In this document: positions 34,501 to 46,680 of the stretch, in pieces | How the letters are laid out: the number at the start of each line of letters is the position of its first letter | Numbering within the stretch: the stretch's first letter is position 1 | DNA from: Emydura subglobosa | Lineage: Eukaryota; Chordata; Testudines; Chelidae | Assembly: GCA_007922225.1 (NCBI GenBank) | Contig: ML680008.1 | Location: 1 to 64,000, forward strand | Length of the DNA stretch: 64,000 nucleotides | Reading direction: 5' to 3' | The notes under the pieces: model-generated | Told to the model about the DNA's origin: nothing | The model's input: only the letters and a program-made list of their open reading frames with translations | The model's database searches: none | Position numbers and translations under genes: made by a program

Positions 34501-36849
34501 CCAACGCCGGCAACTCGCAGGCCGGTGGGGAGAGCTCCACGGACAGCGGGGAGCCCGCAGGTAGGGAGAGAACCCAGGAGTCCCGGCTCCCAGCCCCCCC
34601 CTTCTGGCCTGACCACTAGACTCCACTCTTCTCCCAGAGCTGGGGATACAACCCAGGAGTCCTGGTTCCCAGCCCCCTGGGCCGTATCCCACAATGCCAT
34701 GCGGTGGCTGGAACTGATTTCCCGTCTTGTCGCCAGGTGCGAGAGACGACGGGGAGGACGACTCGGGCGACACGGACGACGAGCTGAGGAGGTGGGTACG
34801 TCAGAGCCTGGCCGCGGGGTGCGTTGGGGGGAGCACCCCTCGGCCATGGGGGCTGATCTGGGGGGTGGGGTGTGTTCAGGAGGGGTGGGAAAAGTTCCCT
34901 GGGGGGAGATCAGGACCCCTCCCCCTTGTGCTGATCCTGGGGAGGGACTCCTGGGTTCTCTTCCCAGTTCGGGGAGGGGAGTGGGGTGTAATAGCTAGAG
35001 CGAGGGGGATGAGTAGAAGGGCGTTCGGCTGCCTCAGCAGAGGAGGGGGAGCTGAGCGAGGGGTGTCCCTCCCTTCCCCCACTGACCCGTGTTCCCCGGG
35101 GCAGGGTGGAGGAGGAGCACCGCAAGAAGCAGCAAGCGGGTCGAGAGGCGGCTGCGGACCCCGACGATGACCCCTACGGCGGCTCCACAGACGAGAACAC
35201 GGATGTGGAGGAGGAGCCAGATCAGCCCATCCCGGAGCTGCCTGGTGTGTGGGGTGGGACCCCGGGGCCTTTCCCCTCTAGAGGGTGCCGGCTCCAGTCC
35301 AGTCCTGTGGCGGGAACTGGTTGGCTCAGGGGTGGCGAATGGGGCATGAGGTCTTGCCCTTCTAGGGTGTGGTTAGATGCAGAATGACTTGACAGAGATT
35401 AACACGTGAGGGAGTTTTTGGAAATCATGTGGCAGGGAGTCCCACAGGTGAACACCGTATGAATCTGACAGGAAGCCACCCAAGCGGCTTTCTAGCACCC
35501 GGCTCTCTCCGTTAACCCTTTCCTGTGCTCTTCCTCTCCAGATTTCTTCATGGGCAAACGCTTTTTCCTCTATGGAGATTTCCCCTCCCAGGAGCGACGC
35601 CTCCTGACTCGCTACATCACGGCGTTCAATGGGTGAGGGACGTCTTGGGCTGGGCCATGGGGACTTCAGGCCATCAAAGCAACTGTTCCCTCCACCCAGC
35701 CGCAAACTCAGGAGTCTGGGTCAAATTCCGTCAGGGCTGGTTATAGCTCCCCTTGAAATCCTCTTGAAGTTAGAAAATTTTCCTTCACTGCTGAAACCTG
35801 ATCTGTTGCTGTGTAGCTGTTTAACAGCCCCCCGCGCCCCACCCTAGAGACAGCCGCATCTCGGCGCCGGGCAAGGGGGCCCTGTATAAACAGCCCCCAC
35901 ATCCCACCCCAGAGGCTGCCACATGTCTGTGTTCAGTGAGCAATCCTTTTATAATTGATGGAAGAATGGGGAACCCAGGGCTGGGCTAGCAGGGCTGTGG
36001 GTTGGGAGTGAGGGGCACAGGCAGAGCTGGGGGGTGACGGGCACGGGCAGAGTTGCGGGGAGCCCAGGGCAGGGGTAGCAGAGGGTTGTGGGTTGGGAGT
36101 GATAGGCACAGGCAGAGCTGGGGGATGGGAGCCCAGAGGTGGGATATCTGGGAGCTGCGAGGTGGGGGGGAGGGGCCCAGGCAGAGCTGCGGGGAGCCAG
36201 AGGCTATGGGGCTGGGGCGAGGGGCACGGGCAGAGCTGGGGGCTGCGGGGCAGGGGCGAGGGCCCTGTGCCTGACGCGCTGCCGTTGTGCTTGCAGGGAG
36301 GTGGAGGGATACATGAACGAGCGGGTGAACTACGTCGTCACGGCCCAGGAGTGGGACGACACCTTCGAGGAGGTGAGAGGCTCCCCCTGTTCTGCTGCTG
36401 GGGGGCAGGGGGAGAATAGTGACCCCCACTGGCTGCGGTACACGCTCCACTGGGGCTGGGGCCGGCTGGCTCAGCCTGGGGAGTGGGACACGGGGCCTTT
36501 CTCCTGCTTCATCTGTTCACGGCGTTTGGGTGTTTAATGCCAGGCGTAGAGGCTTGGAGCCAGGACTCCTGGGTTCTGTCCATGGCTCGGGGGGGAGGGA
36601 GGGGGGTTGGGAATCTAGCTGGTCAGAGTGGAGGGTGGGGGCCAGGACTCCTGGGTTCTGCCCCTGGCTCTGGGCGAGGCTCGCCAGGAGGCCCGTGTTT
36701 GCTGTGCTCTCACTGCCCTGCTGTCGCCCCCGCAGGCGCTGAACGACAACGCCAACCTCTCCTTCGTCCGGCCCCGCTGGATCTACACCTGCAACGAGCG
36801 CCAGAGGCTCATCCCGCACCAGCCCTACATGGTGGTGCCGCGAGCGTAG
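28515..36849 (+). CDS. XRCC1: XRCC1, DNA single-strand-break repair scaffold
   Basis: Seventeen coding exons: 28515-28565, 28882-28974, 29260-29367, 29591-29749, 30851-30931, 31088-31205, 31530-31672, 32534-32654, 32868-33102, 33474-33590, 34084-34183, 34386-34560, 34737-34791, 35105-35244, 35542-35632, 36297-36372, 36736-36849 (1977 nt, 658 aa; human 633, also 17 exons). Residues 1 to about 155 form the DNA polymerase beta-binding N-terminal domain. BRCT1, which recruits PARP1, lies at about 323-412 (SGFQNPFRSELRDKAL). BRCT2, the DNA ligase III partner, lies at about 566-655 (ending VVPRA). The CK2-phosphorylated FHA-binding motif GSTDENT is present at 545-551, and the second CK2 cluster SGDTDDELRR at 510-519. 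Cys20 is kept but residue 12 is Ala, where human has Cys. The linker between domains is longer and more Pro/Ser-rich than in mammals. Confidence 0.97.
28570..28850 (+). repeat. Minisatellite in XRCC1 intron 1
   Basis: About eight imperfect units based on gggggagaccattccc, with variable G-rich spacers, lying between exons 1 and 2. The unit length is irregular (about 25-40 bp). Confidence 0.8.
29015..29195 (+). repeat. SINE-head tandem in XRCC1 intron 2
   Basis: Two to three units (gggagccaggacgcctgggttctctccccggctctgggaggg-type, tagtggttggag A box). Single units also occur in XRCC1 introns near 30745, 31230, 32660, 34200 and 36550. Confidence 0.75.
30187..30296 (-). mobile_element. CR1 fragment in XRCC1 intron 4
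   Basis: The reverse strand matches the [17 protein letters not shown] region of the CR1 at 8350-10772 (about 110 bp), starting from the ctataaaatggatagag side. Truncated at both ends and degenerate. Confidence 0.8.
33225..33375 (-). repeat. SINE-head tandem, reverse, XRCC1 intron 9
   Basis: Two reversed units (gaacccaggagtcctggctccc, ctctaaccatcagaccccactcccctcccagag). A further reversed unit lies at 34560-34680. Confidence 0.75.
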
Positions 36850-37472
36850 CGTGGCGCTGCAGATCCCACCGGCTCGGCGTGGCACCAGCGTGGACTCGGC
36901 GGGGCTGGAAGCTCTCCCGTCTACACGATGTGGGGGCAGTTTTAGCTGTTGTCTATTGTTGGCCCCACCCTGAGACTCCTGTTTCGTCAATGTCAACTTC
37001 AAGGGCTTGGGAGCAGGACTTGAGCTGGGCTCTATGGGGCAGGGCCGCCCCACATGTACCTAGCTCCCCCAGCCGGTATGACTCCCACCGGCAAGGTCTT
37101 GCCCCTCACCATCCCTCCCCTCCCCCAGTGATCTCCGAGGTGTGTTCACTATCCGTCCTTTCTCTTCCTTTTCGCCCAGCGCTGTCTTTTCCCCCCGTCC
37201 CCTTAATCCTGCATCGACTCTGTGTGGACGCCCCGAAAGGGGCTCGAACTCAGCCTCTCCCCCTTCTCCCAGCCTCGATGCACAACCCTCAAAATCCTCC
37301 CAACCCCTGTCCACACCCACGTGGGCTTCCTCCCCAGCCTCCACTCCCCTCCAGCTGCCTGGGTTCACTTCTCATTTAAACCCAGGGGGCTTCTGGGCAG
37401 CGGAGAATGACTGGGCGGGGGGCACCGAGGGGCTGGGTCAGATGCTATTCTCCAGAGAATTTACAAACCCGC

Positions 37473-37478
37473 ATTAAA
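37473..37478 (+). terminator. Candidate XRCC1 polyadenylation signal (ATTAAA)
   Basis: ATTAAA lies 624 nt past the stop codon; a canonical AATAAA follows at 37875-37880. Which is used cannot be read from the sequence. Confidence 0.4.
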
Positions 37479-37499
37479 GGCAGGAAACCTTCCCTCCTG

Positions 37500-40480
37500 T
37501 GTTACCCTCTTGGGAATGGTGCAGCCAGGGCCCCCTTTGGCCCTTGAATTTCCACCAAGTTGCAGGTGCAGGGGTGGGTTCGGGTCTTAGGATTTCGCTC
37601 TGCTGGGGGCAAGGAAATCAAGCTGGTTGGTTTCCTTTCTGTCTCGGGTCAGTTTCAGGCTGGTGGGAGGGGACCTAGCTGGCTGTGTGGGGTCAGTTTC
37701 AGTCCTACTCCTTGGTCAGTTTCACAATTGCTGTGGGTCTGTCTGGTTAGTTTCCCCTCCCTCCCTTTCCTGCCCTGGATCCTCAGGTGCTGTTTGTAGT
37801 TGGGGGGCAGCGGGGGTGGGGGGAAGAGTCTGATTGTTTAAAAAGCTCTTTGCTGCCGAAGTTTCTTTGAGTGAAATAAACAGCTTTAGGGTGAAGCTTG
37901 GTTTAAAACTTCCCTTTAACTGTGCGCCTCCCTCCCCACCCCCCAGCCTGGGCCCCATACCTCGCACTGCAGCTGCGGGCCTAGCACTGCCCCTGTGGAG
38001 AGCTGGGCTGGCTCTGCTCTGCCCCACTGCATCTTTTAAAGGGCCCCACATCCTTCGAAAGGAGACATGCTCCTGATGCAGCACCCAGCTCTGCCCCGAT
38101 GATCCCACATCCCCCTGGTAACGGGAGGGCACTGGCCCTGCTGCCATCAGATCTGCTTCAAGGAGCAGCCTCTGTAGTGTAGCTCAGTGTGATTAGCGGA
38201 GGCGTCTCCCCCGATGGGGCTGGAGCTACTGCTGCCCCCCAAGCGGGCGCCATCCCCTCTACTGTCCTGCCTCCGTGCGACCCACATCTCCAGTCGTGGA
38301 GACATAACGCCCAACCCCTCTGAGCTCTGAGATGGGGGGTCTCTGCACGTTCTGGCCTGGGCAGGGGAACATCTCTGGCCCAGTCTGTGCCCCGCGGTGT
38401 GTTCCTGAGTCAGATCAGCCGGGGGGTGAAGAGGGGCGTGGAGGGGGGAGGAGATGGGGCTAGCAGCATGCCCCAGAGAGAGTGCAAGAGGTGGGTCCAA
38501 GGACAGAGTGGGGGGCACTGGCAGAGGTGGGGGGGGAGCCCAGGGCTGGGCTAGCGGGGCTGTGGGTCAGGAGTGAGGGGAACTGGGGGCCTGTGGAGCT
38601 GGAGTCGGGACCCTCGTGGGGAGGGGGTTCTGGAGCACTTTGTGCTGTGGAGGGGATTAAATGAAGAATCCCAAGGCGGTGCCATGCGTAACGGGGGTGG
38701 GGGCTCAGCCCCTCCAGCGGGGGTGGGCGGATGGACAGACGGACACCCAGAATTGTTTTTTAAAGAAGGTACCAAGAAAATGACCCCCCCCTCCCCTGAG
38801 GCCTGCCCTCCCCACGTAGTGTGTGTGGGCGGGAGGTGTTCCACACTCAGACACAAGTGCATACATTGGAAGAAGCTTCTGTAAACGGTCTGAGCCTGGC
38901 AGCCCCCTGTAGGGGCCTGGGTTGGGCCGTCCAGTCAGGGGGAACCTGAGCTCTGAATCCCCAGCCCCAGGGGTGAGAAATCCAGGCACGGGGCTAAGGG
39001 GGGGGGGGCCTGATGCTTAGACGATGAGCGCTGAGGGCCCCGGGGTGTCTCCTGTGTTTGTGCAGCACCTGGCGCAACGGGGTCCTGGGTCCTACCGTAA
39101 TACACCTAATAAAATGCAATATGAACGGGACCGAGCACAAGAGGGTCCTGCTCTGTGGTTTGAAGGGGCCATAGAAATAACAGATCAGACTCCTCACCCT
39201 TCCCGCTCCCGCCCCAGCTTCCTCTTTCACCACCTTATGTGGGGAGAAATAGCTTGATCCAAAGAAGTGTCTGGACCTGGGACTGGGGCCTTTCCCTTCT
39301 AGGGGTGCTGCCTGGCTCAGGGACATGAGGAATGGGACACGGGGCTGTTCCCTGCTCGACTGTGGCTCCCATCCACCCCCAGGGTTTGAGCTGGATCATA
39401 ATCCTGTCCCTTTGGTCAAAGATGAAATCAATAATAAAGATCCCACCGTACCCACCAAGTGCAATAATTTGCCCAGTCCCTGGGGCACGGCAACCACCCC
39501 CCATCCCTAGGCTCTGGTTTTACCCCAGCCCTTTGCTCACAAGCTCCTTTCCCCACTTTGGTGGGGTGCTCCCCATCCCGCAACTTGTTAGGCCCTGTGC
39601 CCCCTTCCGAGGTGACCAAGGCATCTCTTCAGCTCACCACTGTCTATGCCTCCATTCCCAGTGGTGCAGGGAGAGGTTGGGAGCTGCTGGAAACTTGCTG
39701 CAGTGGGGACAAGGCTGGGGGCATTGGCCGGGGTGGGGGCATCGGTGGGCCACCAGGGTGGATGGGTAGATAAAGCTCTTGCCACCATCCTTGCACTGAT
39801 GAGGGTGCGCTTGGGGCCAGGCCAGTGGAGGGGGGCTTTGGGGAGGGGGGTCTGAGGTGGAGAGTGGCTTGGAGGACAATGGGAGGGGCAGCGCCTGGGT
39901 CGTCTCCTTGTGCCTGATGGCAGAGAGAGAGATCAGGTAGGGGTGGAAAATGGATTCCCTCACATACACCCAGCCCCACATAACCACCCCCACCACCTTC
40001 CCATCCACATGCCCCCATGGTTCCACCCCCTCCATACACACATTCTAGCTTTCTGTCCTGGAGCCACGCCCCTGCCCCATCTAGCCCCACCCCTTGCCCA
40101 GGGGCCACGCCCCTGTCCCATCTGGCTCCACCCCCTCCACACACAGCTCCTAGAAAGAATCTATTTCCTTTCCCCCTCTACCCGCCCCCCCCCCCCCCCC
40201 CCCGGCTGTGCAGGCACCTCTCGCCTGGTGCAGGGGGGTTCTGAGCCCTGTACCCCAGCATTGCTGTTCTTCGTGGGTCACGTTCTTCCTGGGGTCCTGG
40301 CAGGGATGTTCTCCCCCTTCCAGCAGCAGTAGCAGCGGGTTGCGTTTGGGGAGCTTATAACCCGCAAGGCACAGAAAATATCAATGTATTGTACGGAGGG
40401 ATAGCAGGGGGCTGTGGGTTGGAGCTGAGGGGCACCGGCAGAGCTGGGGGGCAGCCCAGGGCTGGGATAACGGGTCTGTG
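37500..40480. other. Intergenic, no recognisable gene
   Basis: GC-rich, SINE-derived and low-complexity sequence with a C-run at 40187-40203. Long frames here have repetitive composition, and no exon of a known family was recognised. ZNF575, which sits between XRCC1 and ETHE1 in human, has no visible zinc-finger (CxxC..HxxxH) array here. Confidence 0.5.
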
Positions 40481-41196
40481 GGTCAGGCTTGAATTTCAAA
40501 TTAAAATCTCTCTCCCCAGTATGAAATCGACCGTTACCTCCAAGCATGCTAACTTCCCAGCACTAGAAAGCCCAGCCCTCAAATGCCACGTTTTTTTCAC
40601 CTGCTCAGAATTTGTACCCAGTTATTTATCCCAGCTCTAGGGTGATTTATTGTTTATGCTGCCGTTTAGTGTTTGCTCTCCGTTCTTTCACCAATTTATT
40701 TAAATTTCACCTGCAACATTTTTCAAATTAAAATCTGGGTAACGTTATTTTTGTGACTTTTTCTAACCTGCTACAGAAATTTTCCAGTTCACAATTTATT
40801 TTCGTTAGTTCTTCTCCACCACATTTGTTCAGCGGATTAATTTTACTGTAATCCACTGAGTTACCATTGAGTTTTACCCAACACATGTTCACCTGGTTAT
40901 AATAACTGATCACTGATAATCTATCATCCACGATCCATAGTTAGTCTATAACTTATGTTGAGCATTTATACAATACTTAATATTTATTAATAATTAGTAA
41001 CTAATGGTTAATAATGTATAATTAGGCTTGACAATTCAACTTTTTATCATTTTTTATAGATAATATCAATTTTGAAGCATTTTTTAATTTGTGCTGATTT
41101 AAATGTTCACTATTGCGGGATGTTATGGGGTGGTCACACAACAGGGCAAGTCAGACACTGGTTATTTAATGACTAAACGTTGATTTCAAAAAGTTC

Positions 41197-41935
41197 ATAG
41201 AATCATAGAATCATAGAATATTAGAGTTGGAAGGGACCTCAGGAGGTGTCTAGTCCAACCCCCTGCTCAAAGCAAGACCTTTGTCAAGCCTCAGCTTAAA
41301 AACCTCTAAAGATGGAGATTCCACCACCTCCCTAGGTAACCCATTCCAGTGCTTCACCACCCTCCTAGTGAAAAACTTTTTCCTAATGTCCAACCTAGAC
41401 CTCCCTCCCTGCAACTTGAGACCGTTGCTCCTTGTTCTGTCATCTGCCACCACCGAGAACAGCCTAGCCCCATCCTCCCTGGAAGCCCCTTTCAGGTAGT
41501 TAAAGGCCACTATCAAATCCCCCCTCACTCTTCTCTTTTGCAGACGAAACAAGCCCAGTTCCCTCAGCCTCTCCTCATAAGTCCTGTGCTCCAGCCCCCT
41601 CATCATTTTGGTTGCCCTCCGCTGGACTCTCTCCAACTTCTCCACATCCTTTTTGTAGTGGGGGGCCCAAAACTGGACACAATATTCTAAATGCGGCCTC
41701 ACCAATGCCGAATAGAGGGGAATAATCACTTCCCGTGACCTGCTGGCAATGCCCCTCCTAATGCAGCCCAATATGCCATTAGCCTTCTTGACAACCAGGG
41801 CACGCTGCTGACTCATATCCAGCTTCTTATCTACTGTTACCCCCAGGTCCTTTTCTGCAGAGCTGCTGCCCAGCTCGTCGGTCCCCAGTCTATAGCTGTG
41901 CATGGGATTCTTCCTTCCTAAGTGGAGGACAGTTA
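41197..41935 (-). mobile_element. CR1 LINE 3' fragment
   Basis: On the minus strand an uninterrupted frame runs from [16 protein letters not shown] to the ORF2 C terminus, and the element ends in the octamer tail (tcatagaatcatagaatcat at 41197-). It is very close to the 3' third of the CR1 at 8350-10772, so it belongs to the same subfamily and is recent. It is severely 5'-truncated. Confidence 0.92.
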
Positions 41936-42394
41936 AAGCTTTGTAACTGTTAAAACACAAATTGTCAACATATGCAAAGCAAACAACCTGAAATCCAACT
42001 CTGATCTGGTCCCAGGCAGCTCTGGTCTCACTTTGCCAATCTGTAAGTGTCGTGTGTGCGGTGAAATTAACGTTTAGTGACATTTACTGATAAAAATCGA
42101 CTCCTTCCAAGCGTCGGTATAACATGACTCGTTACTGTTAGTTAAATATACAATCAACGCTTTACAATAAAAATATTAATAATTAACCCAAACAATCAGT
42201 AATTTATCATTTCTTTGGTTCCTGTGGCAAAGTTTTACGGCCGGCTGCCAACCTGACGCCAACGCACCCCCTGCAGGAAAAGAGGGACTCAGCAACGATC
42301 TTATAAGCAGAACAGGAAAGGCAAAGAGTAAATAAAGAGGCGCAAGCTGTGATAGGAGGATGTCTATCACACTGACAAATAAGAACTACAAGCC

Positions 42395-42800
42395 GGTAAT
42401 TAGGCCTGCAATTTCTATGGCTCCAGATGCTGGGTGCGGAGGAAGAGACAGGCGCAGGACTTGACTAGAGTGGAAATAAAACCATTCAGACGGGTGCTTG
42501 GCATACCGAGAACGCACTACGTTCGGAACAAACAAATGCGGGGAAGTGTCAAGGTGGCACCGATTATAGAAATGCGGAGGGAGTCCAGGCGTAGATGCTC
42601 TGGCCAGATGAAAGGAAGAATGGCGAGGAAACGGAGCGTTAAAGTTAGAAGTGGAGGGCAAAAGACGGGGTGGAAGATCCAAAACTAGCCGCCCGGCTGG
42701 CGCACAGAAGGATCTCATTAAAAGCAGCGTTTCTGAGAAACTGCCACAAGAGAGACGGAAATGGAGATGAGCCAGCCCCATAGAGACCGGACTAAGGCAA
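42395..42800 (+). mobile_element. Non-LTR retrotransposon RT C-terminal fossil (not CR1)
   Basis: The frame reads FYGSRCW, then a VEIKPFRRVLGIPR-like block, a YVRNKQMRGSVKVAPI block and a KTGWK-type end, continuing out of frame with a KLPQERRKW-like segment. This pattern matches the extreme C terminus of endonuclease-RT proteins (LYGSECW..EMRMLRWMCG..RNE.IRG). No RT catalytic part remains. The clade (RTE-like or similar) is uncertain. Confidence 0.65.
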
Positions 42801-45800
42801 GAAAAAGAATCAATAATTGATCATTGATAATAGAAAGTATCGTTTAGTATCTAATGTACAGTCGCTAATTCATCGTAAATCATTGCTAATGTTATCATTT
42901 CTAACATACAGTATAAATGGTAAATATTGTTAATAATTGACTGTTCTGTGTTATAGCATCATTATTACAAGTAATACTTGCCATGGTTGTTCAGTGTGTA
43001 TCATTGAAATCTCCGATTGAAAACATTAGTCATTTGTTTTAGTTAATTATATAGATTACAATGAATAATTATATCATTTGTAATTATTGTGTTGGTGAAC
43101 CGTATTATAAATGAGAGATTGTATAACAATAAATCATTATTAGTCATTTATTATTAAAGTAAATTATTATTATTTTGTTATTTTATTTTGTAATAATAAT
43201 TGCTAGGGTGGAAAAATGTTTGGTAGGTTGAATAAACAAATGCCAGGTTAAAGAAATGTAACTAGTTGAAAATGATGTTACGTACGTGGGCAAAAAGAAA
43301 TGTACCCTGAAAATTATAACAGGTAAAAACATAAATAGGTAGCTGGGTGAAAGGAATTCACAGGGTGAAAAATAACCACGGTAAAAAAAAATAATTTGGG
43401 TGAAAAAAATACCCTCGGGGGGAATGTAGAGAGTTTATAGATAGTGCTAAAGAAGTAAAAAATATATTAAATTACTGGATTCAAAACCCAAATGTAATAA
43501 ACCTGAGCATCGCTCAGACTCCAACTAAGACTGGGGCCTCTCATCATGGGGGTGATGTGACGCTGCACAGATCTTTTCGGAAATCAGCTCCCCCTCCCCC
43601 GCCTTGCTGGGTGTGCCCAGCCCCCGCCCGAGATCAGGGCCCCCATTGTGTCCCTGCCGCTCAGACCCACAGTCATACCCGGCCCCTGCAATGAACGACT
43701 TGACAGATGATCGATCATCTCCCGCGCTACAATCCCATTTCCCCCGGTCTGCAGAGCTGCTCCTCTCACCTCTGGCACTGACCCGTTCCCAGCCCTGCCC
43801 GGCCCAGCCCCACACCGGCAGCCGCTGGAATTTTGTCATCTGGGGGGGATATGGACCCAATCATCAGGAGTTGGTTTTCAGGTGCACCCCCATCCAGCCG
43901 CCCAGCCCCTTGTGCCCGCAGCCCCGTGCCCCCATCCATCCCCCCAACTTCCTGTGCTCCATCCAGCCCCCCAGCCTTCTGTGCTCCCATCCATCTATCC
44001 CCCCAGCCCCACCCCTCTAACCCTCCCGTCCATATACAGCCATAACCAATTGTCTCCACCTGTCCCCCTCCCGCCCCTCAGCCCTGGTCTGCCCCAGCCA
44101 CTGGGCTCTGCCTTTCACCAGCCAGACCCTGGCCCCGGCCCCGGCCCCGGCCTGACACAGGGTGACGGGCACGGTGCAGGTGGGTGCAGGGAGTGAGGCT
44201 GGCCCCTTAGGGGACCTGGCTGGAGCTCCCCAGCCCCCCATCTAGACTCCCCCCATTCAAGCCCCACAGCACCCTATAGATCCAGCCCCACGTATTCAGT
44301 CCCATATACCCCGATCCAGCCCCACATCCAGCCACATAAACCCCCATCGGCCTTCCAGCCCCACAGCCCCATCCATCCCATCTCCGCAGCTCTCTCCTAC
44401 CTCCCCCAGATCCAGCCCCACATTCACCTCCCAGCCAAGCCCTGCCTACCCCTCTGATCCAGCACAACATACCCCCACCCAGCTCCACCCCACAGATTCA
44501 ACCCTGTGCTCATCTCCCCACCTGCCCCCCAGCGAGTCTTGTTCCCAGTCCGTCTCCCAGCTGGAATCCCGAGTGGGTGCCTGTGGGTTGGGATTGAAGA
44601 GGGGAGGCTGATCTCACCGAGGGTCTGTGCAGCGCCCGGCATGATGGGGGCCTTATCCTCGTTCCCTATCTTAATCAGCACCTTTAGGTGCTATCACCAA
44701 ACACCTAATACTGCCCCTCCCAATTCAGGATCCTCGCCTTGGTTCTCCAACAGCCTGGCCTGGCCTAGGAACATCGGCTGCTTCTCTCCGGAGACCTGGT
44801 ACCTGGGACAGACAGCAAAAGAGTGAGTGACACCAGCGCCCTGTCCAGAGAGGGGACGTATTAACCCTTTCATCCTGCAAAATGATGGTAACAAAGACAG
44901 GACAGACGTATGCAGGCGGGCAAGGAAAGGGTGCAGGGCCAGTTGGGTTGGGACGTGTGGAGGGGAGAAGGGACAATCCCGTGTCTGAGACGTTGGGGCA
45001 GAGCTGGTGCCAGCGGTGGGATACATTGAGGGCTGATTAATATCTCAGCCCTCGAATGAGGCATTAACTGGAGTTTTTACCATTTCATTCCCAGCTCAGG
45101 CTGGAGAGCTCCCAGCTCCCCAAAGAGGTGGCGGAGCCCAGAGGCGGGGTGGGGGAGGGGTTCACACCTATAGGATGCCCACCTGCCCCCTCGGACGCCT
45201 GGGTTCTATTTCCAGTAGCAGAAGGGGAAGGCGGCCAGTGGGCAGTTGCCAAGGAGTCAGGACGCCTGGGCTCCCTCCGGGGAGCTGGGGACTCGACTCC
45301 CAGCCGCCCCTGCTCTAACCACTAGCCCCGCCCGCCTTTTGGAGCCGGGGATGGAACCCAGGAGTCCTGAGCGCTCAGAGCACGGGGAGGGAACAATGCA
45401 GGAGGCCCAGGGACTGGGGGGTGGCAAATCTCAAGTGGCAAATCCTGGGGGGATTCCATGGGGCTGGGGGTAAATATCGGGGGTGGGGGCAGATTCCATG
45501 GGGGGAATCCCCGGGGAGCAGGGCGCGGACGCAGCAGAATCCACCGAGGAGGGAGGGTGAGCGGAGGGAGTTGCCACCGGACGCAGCGGAATCAATCAAC
45601 CTAGCCGCTGGGAGGGGCCGGGGCAGGGAGAGAGCGCTGGGCTATACCAAGTGCCGGCACTGGGCGTATCAAGGCCACCCCCGCTTGTCCTCATGGTTTC
45701 TTCTACCAGCTGAGTCCGCTGTCTATGGTGACCCGCGAGGGACAAGATTACTCGTGCAAACGTGTTGTGGCTCTTCTTTCAATGACGCCTTCCACCCGCC

Positions 45801-45914
45801 CAGTTCCCAGCAGCAGGCTGTTCTAGGTTTGGTGTCCCCTCCCCTCTCAAGCACGCAGGGGTGGTTTGTTATTGCAGGGTCTGTCATGTACCACTGGGCT
45901 GTGCAAAAGGATGG

Positions 45915-46680
45915 CTTTTGTTTATTGTAGTAGAGTATCTGGTCCTGCTAGTTTGTTTATTGTAGGGTTTCCTGTGACCACTGGGGCAGCAGAGTCTTGT
46001 TTATTTACTGAAGGTCTCCTGTGAGCCCTGAGGCTGCAAGGCCTCATTTGTTTATTGTAGGGTCTTCTGTGACCACTGGGATTGCATGGGCTCAATTCTT
46101 CATTGTAGGTTCTCCCGTGAGCACCAGGGCCACATATCCTTGCCTGTTTATTGTAGGGTCTCTTGTGGGCACATAGGCTCATTTTTACTGTAGGGTCTCT
46201 CTAGAGTGCTGGGGCTGCATACACTGGCTTGTTTATTGTAGGGTCACCTGTGACCACTGGGGCTGCACTGGCATGTTTGTTTACTGTAGGGCAGGGGTAG
46301 TCAATTCTTTTTTTTGTCAAGGTCCAAATTTCTTGTTCAAGGTACAGCCAAGGTACAGCCAGACTCCAGAGAAAACCATAACAAAAATACTAACAGCAGT
46401 GATAAGGAACTAAAAAGGTTTTGGGGTCAGCTCAAAAGCACGTGGCAGTCCGGATTTGGCCCGGGGGCCTATTGACTGCCCGTGCAGAGGGTCTCTCGTG
46501 TGCACTGACGCTACAGACTCTAATGTGCTGCTTGTCGGCTCTCAGGAGCGCTCAGCCTGCCCACGCTCATTTATTTATTGCAGAGTCTCTCTGGACAGCT
46601 TGGGCTGCATAGCTGGGTTATTGCTGTAGGGTTGCTCGTGAGCTCTGGGTGCCTGTGCTGTTTATTGGAAGGTCTGCCCT
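45915..46680 (+). repeat. ~60 bp minisatellite, about twelve units
   Basis: Units are built from tgtttattgtagggtctcctgtgagcactggggctgca with substitutions. The array is split by the MITE at 46292-46484. Remnants of the unit recur near 47580. Confidence 0.85.
46292..46484. mobile_element. hAT-like MITE inserted in the minisatellite
   Basis: The left end CAGGGGTAGTCAAT and right end ATTGACTGCCCGTG are inverted repeats at 12 of 14 positions. The interior (gtcaaggtccaaatttcttg, gtccggatttggccc) is typical of a common amniote hAT MITE. Minisatellite units resume immediately afterwards. Confidence 0.8.

Larger units (their letters stand above)
40490..43505. other. AT-rich island enclosing LINE fossils
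   Basis: A sharp fall in GC content compared with both sides. The left edge (40640-40920) repeats tttcacctg/ttttaccc-like motifs, and the right edge (43200-43410) repeats the reverse-complement theme gggtgaaaaa/aggttgaa. Between them lie a reversed CR1 (41197-41935) and a non-LTR RT fragment (42395-42800). Confidence 0.55.

Noticed and set aside
36483..37379. Plus-strand open frame overlapping the XRCC1 last exon and 3' UTR
   Set aside because: Different frame from XRCC1 exon 17 and includes SINE sequence; the true exon has clear BRCT2 homology.
45922..46182. Minus-strand repetitive peptide (RRPYNKQ repeats)
   Set aside because: Direct translation of the minisatellite; stops and shifts occur in neighbouring units.
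45915..46680. CRISPR-like regular repeat
   Set aside because: Contiguous diverged units without unique spacers of constant length, in a vertebrate genome: a minisatellite.
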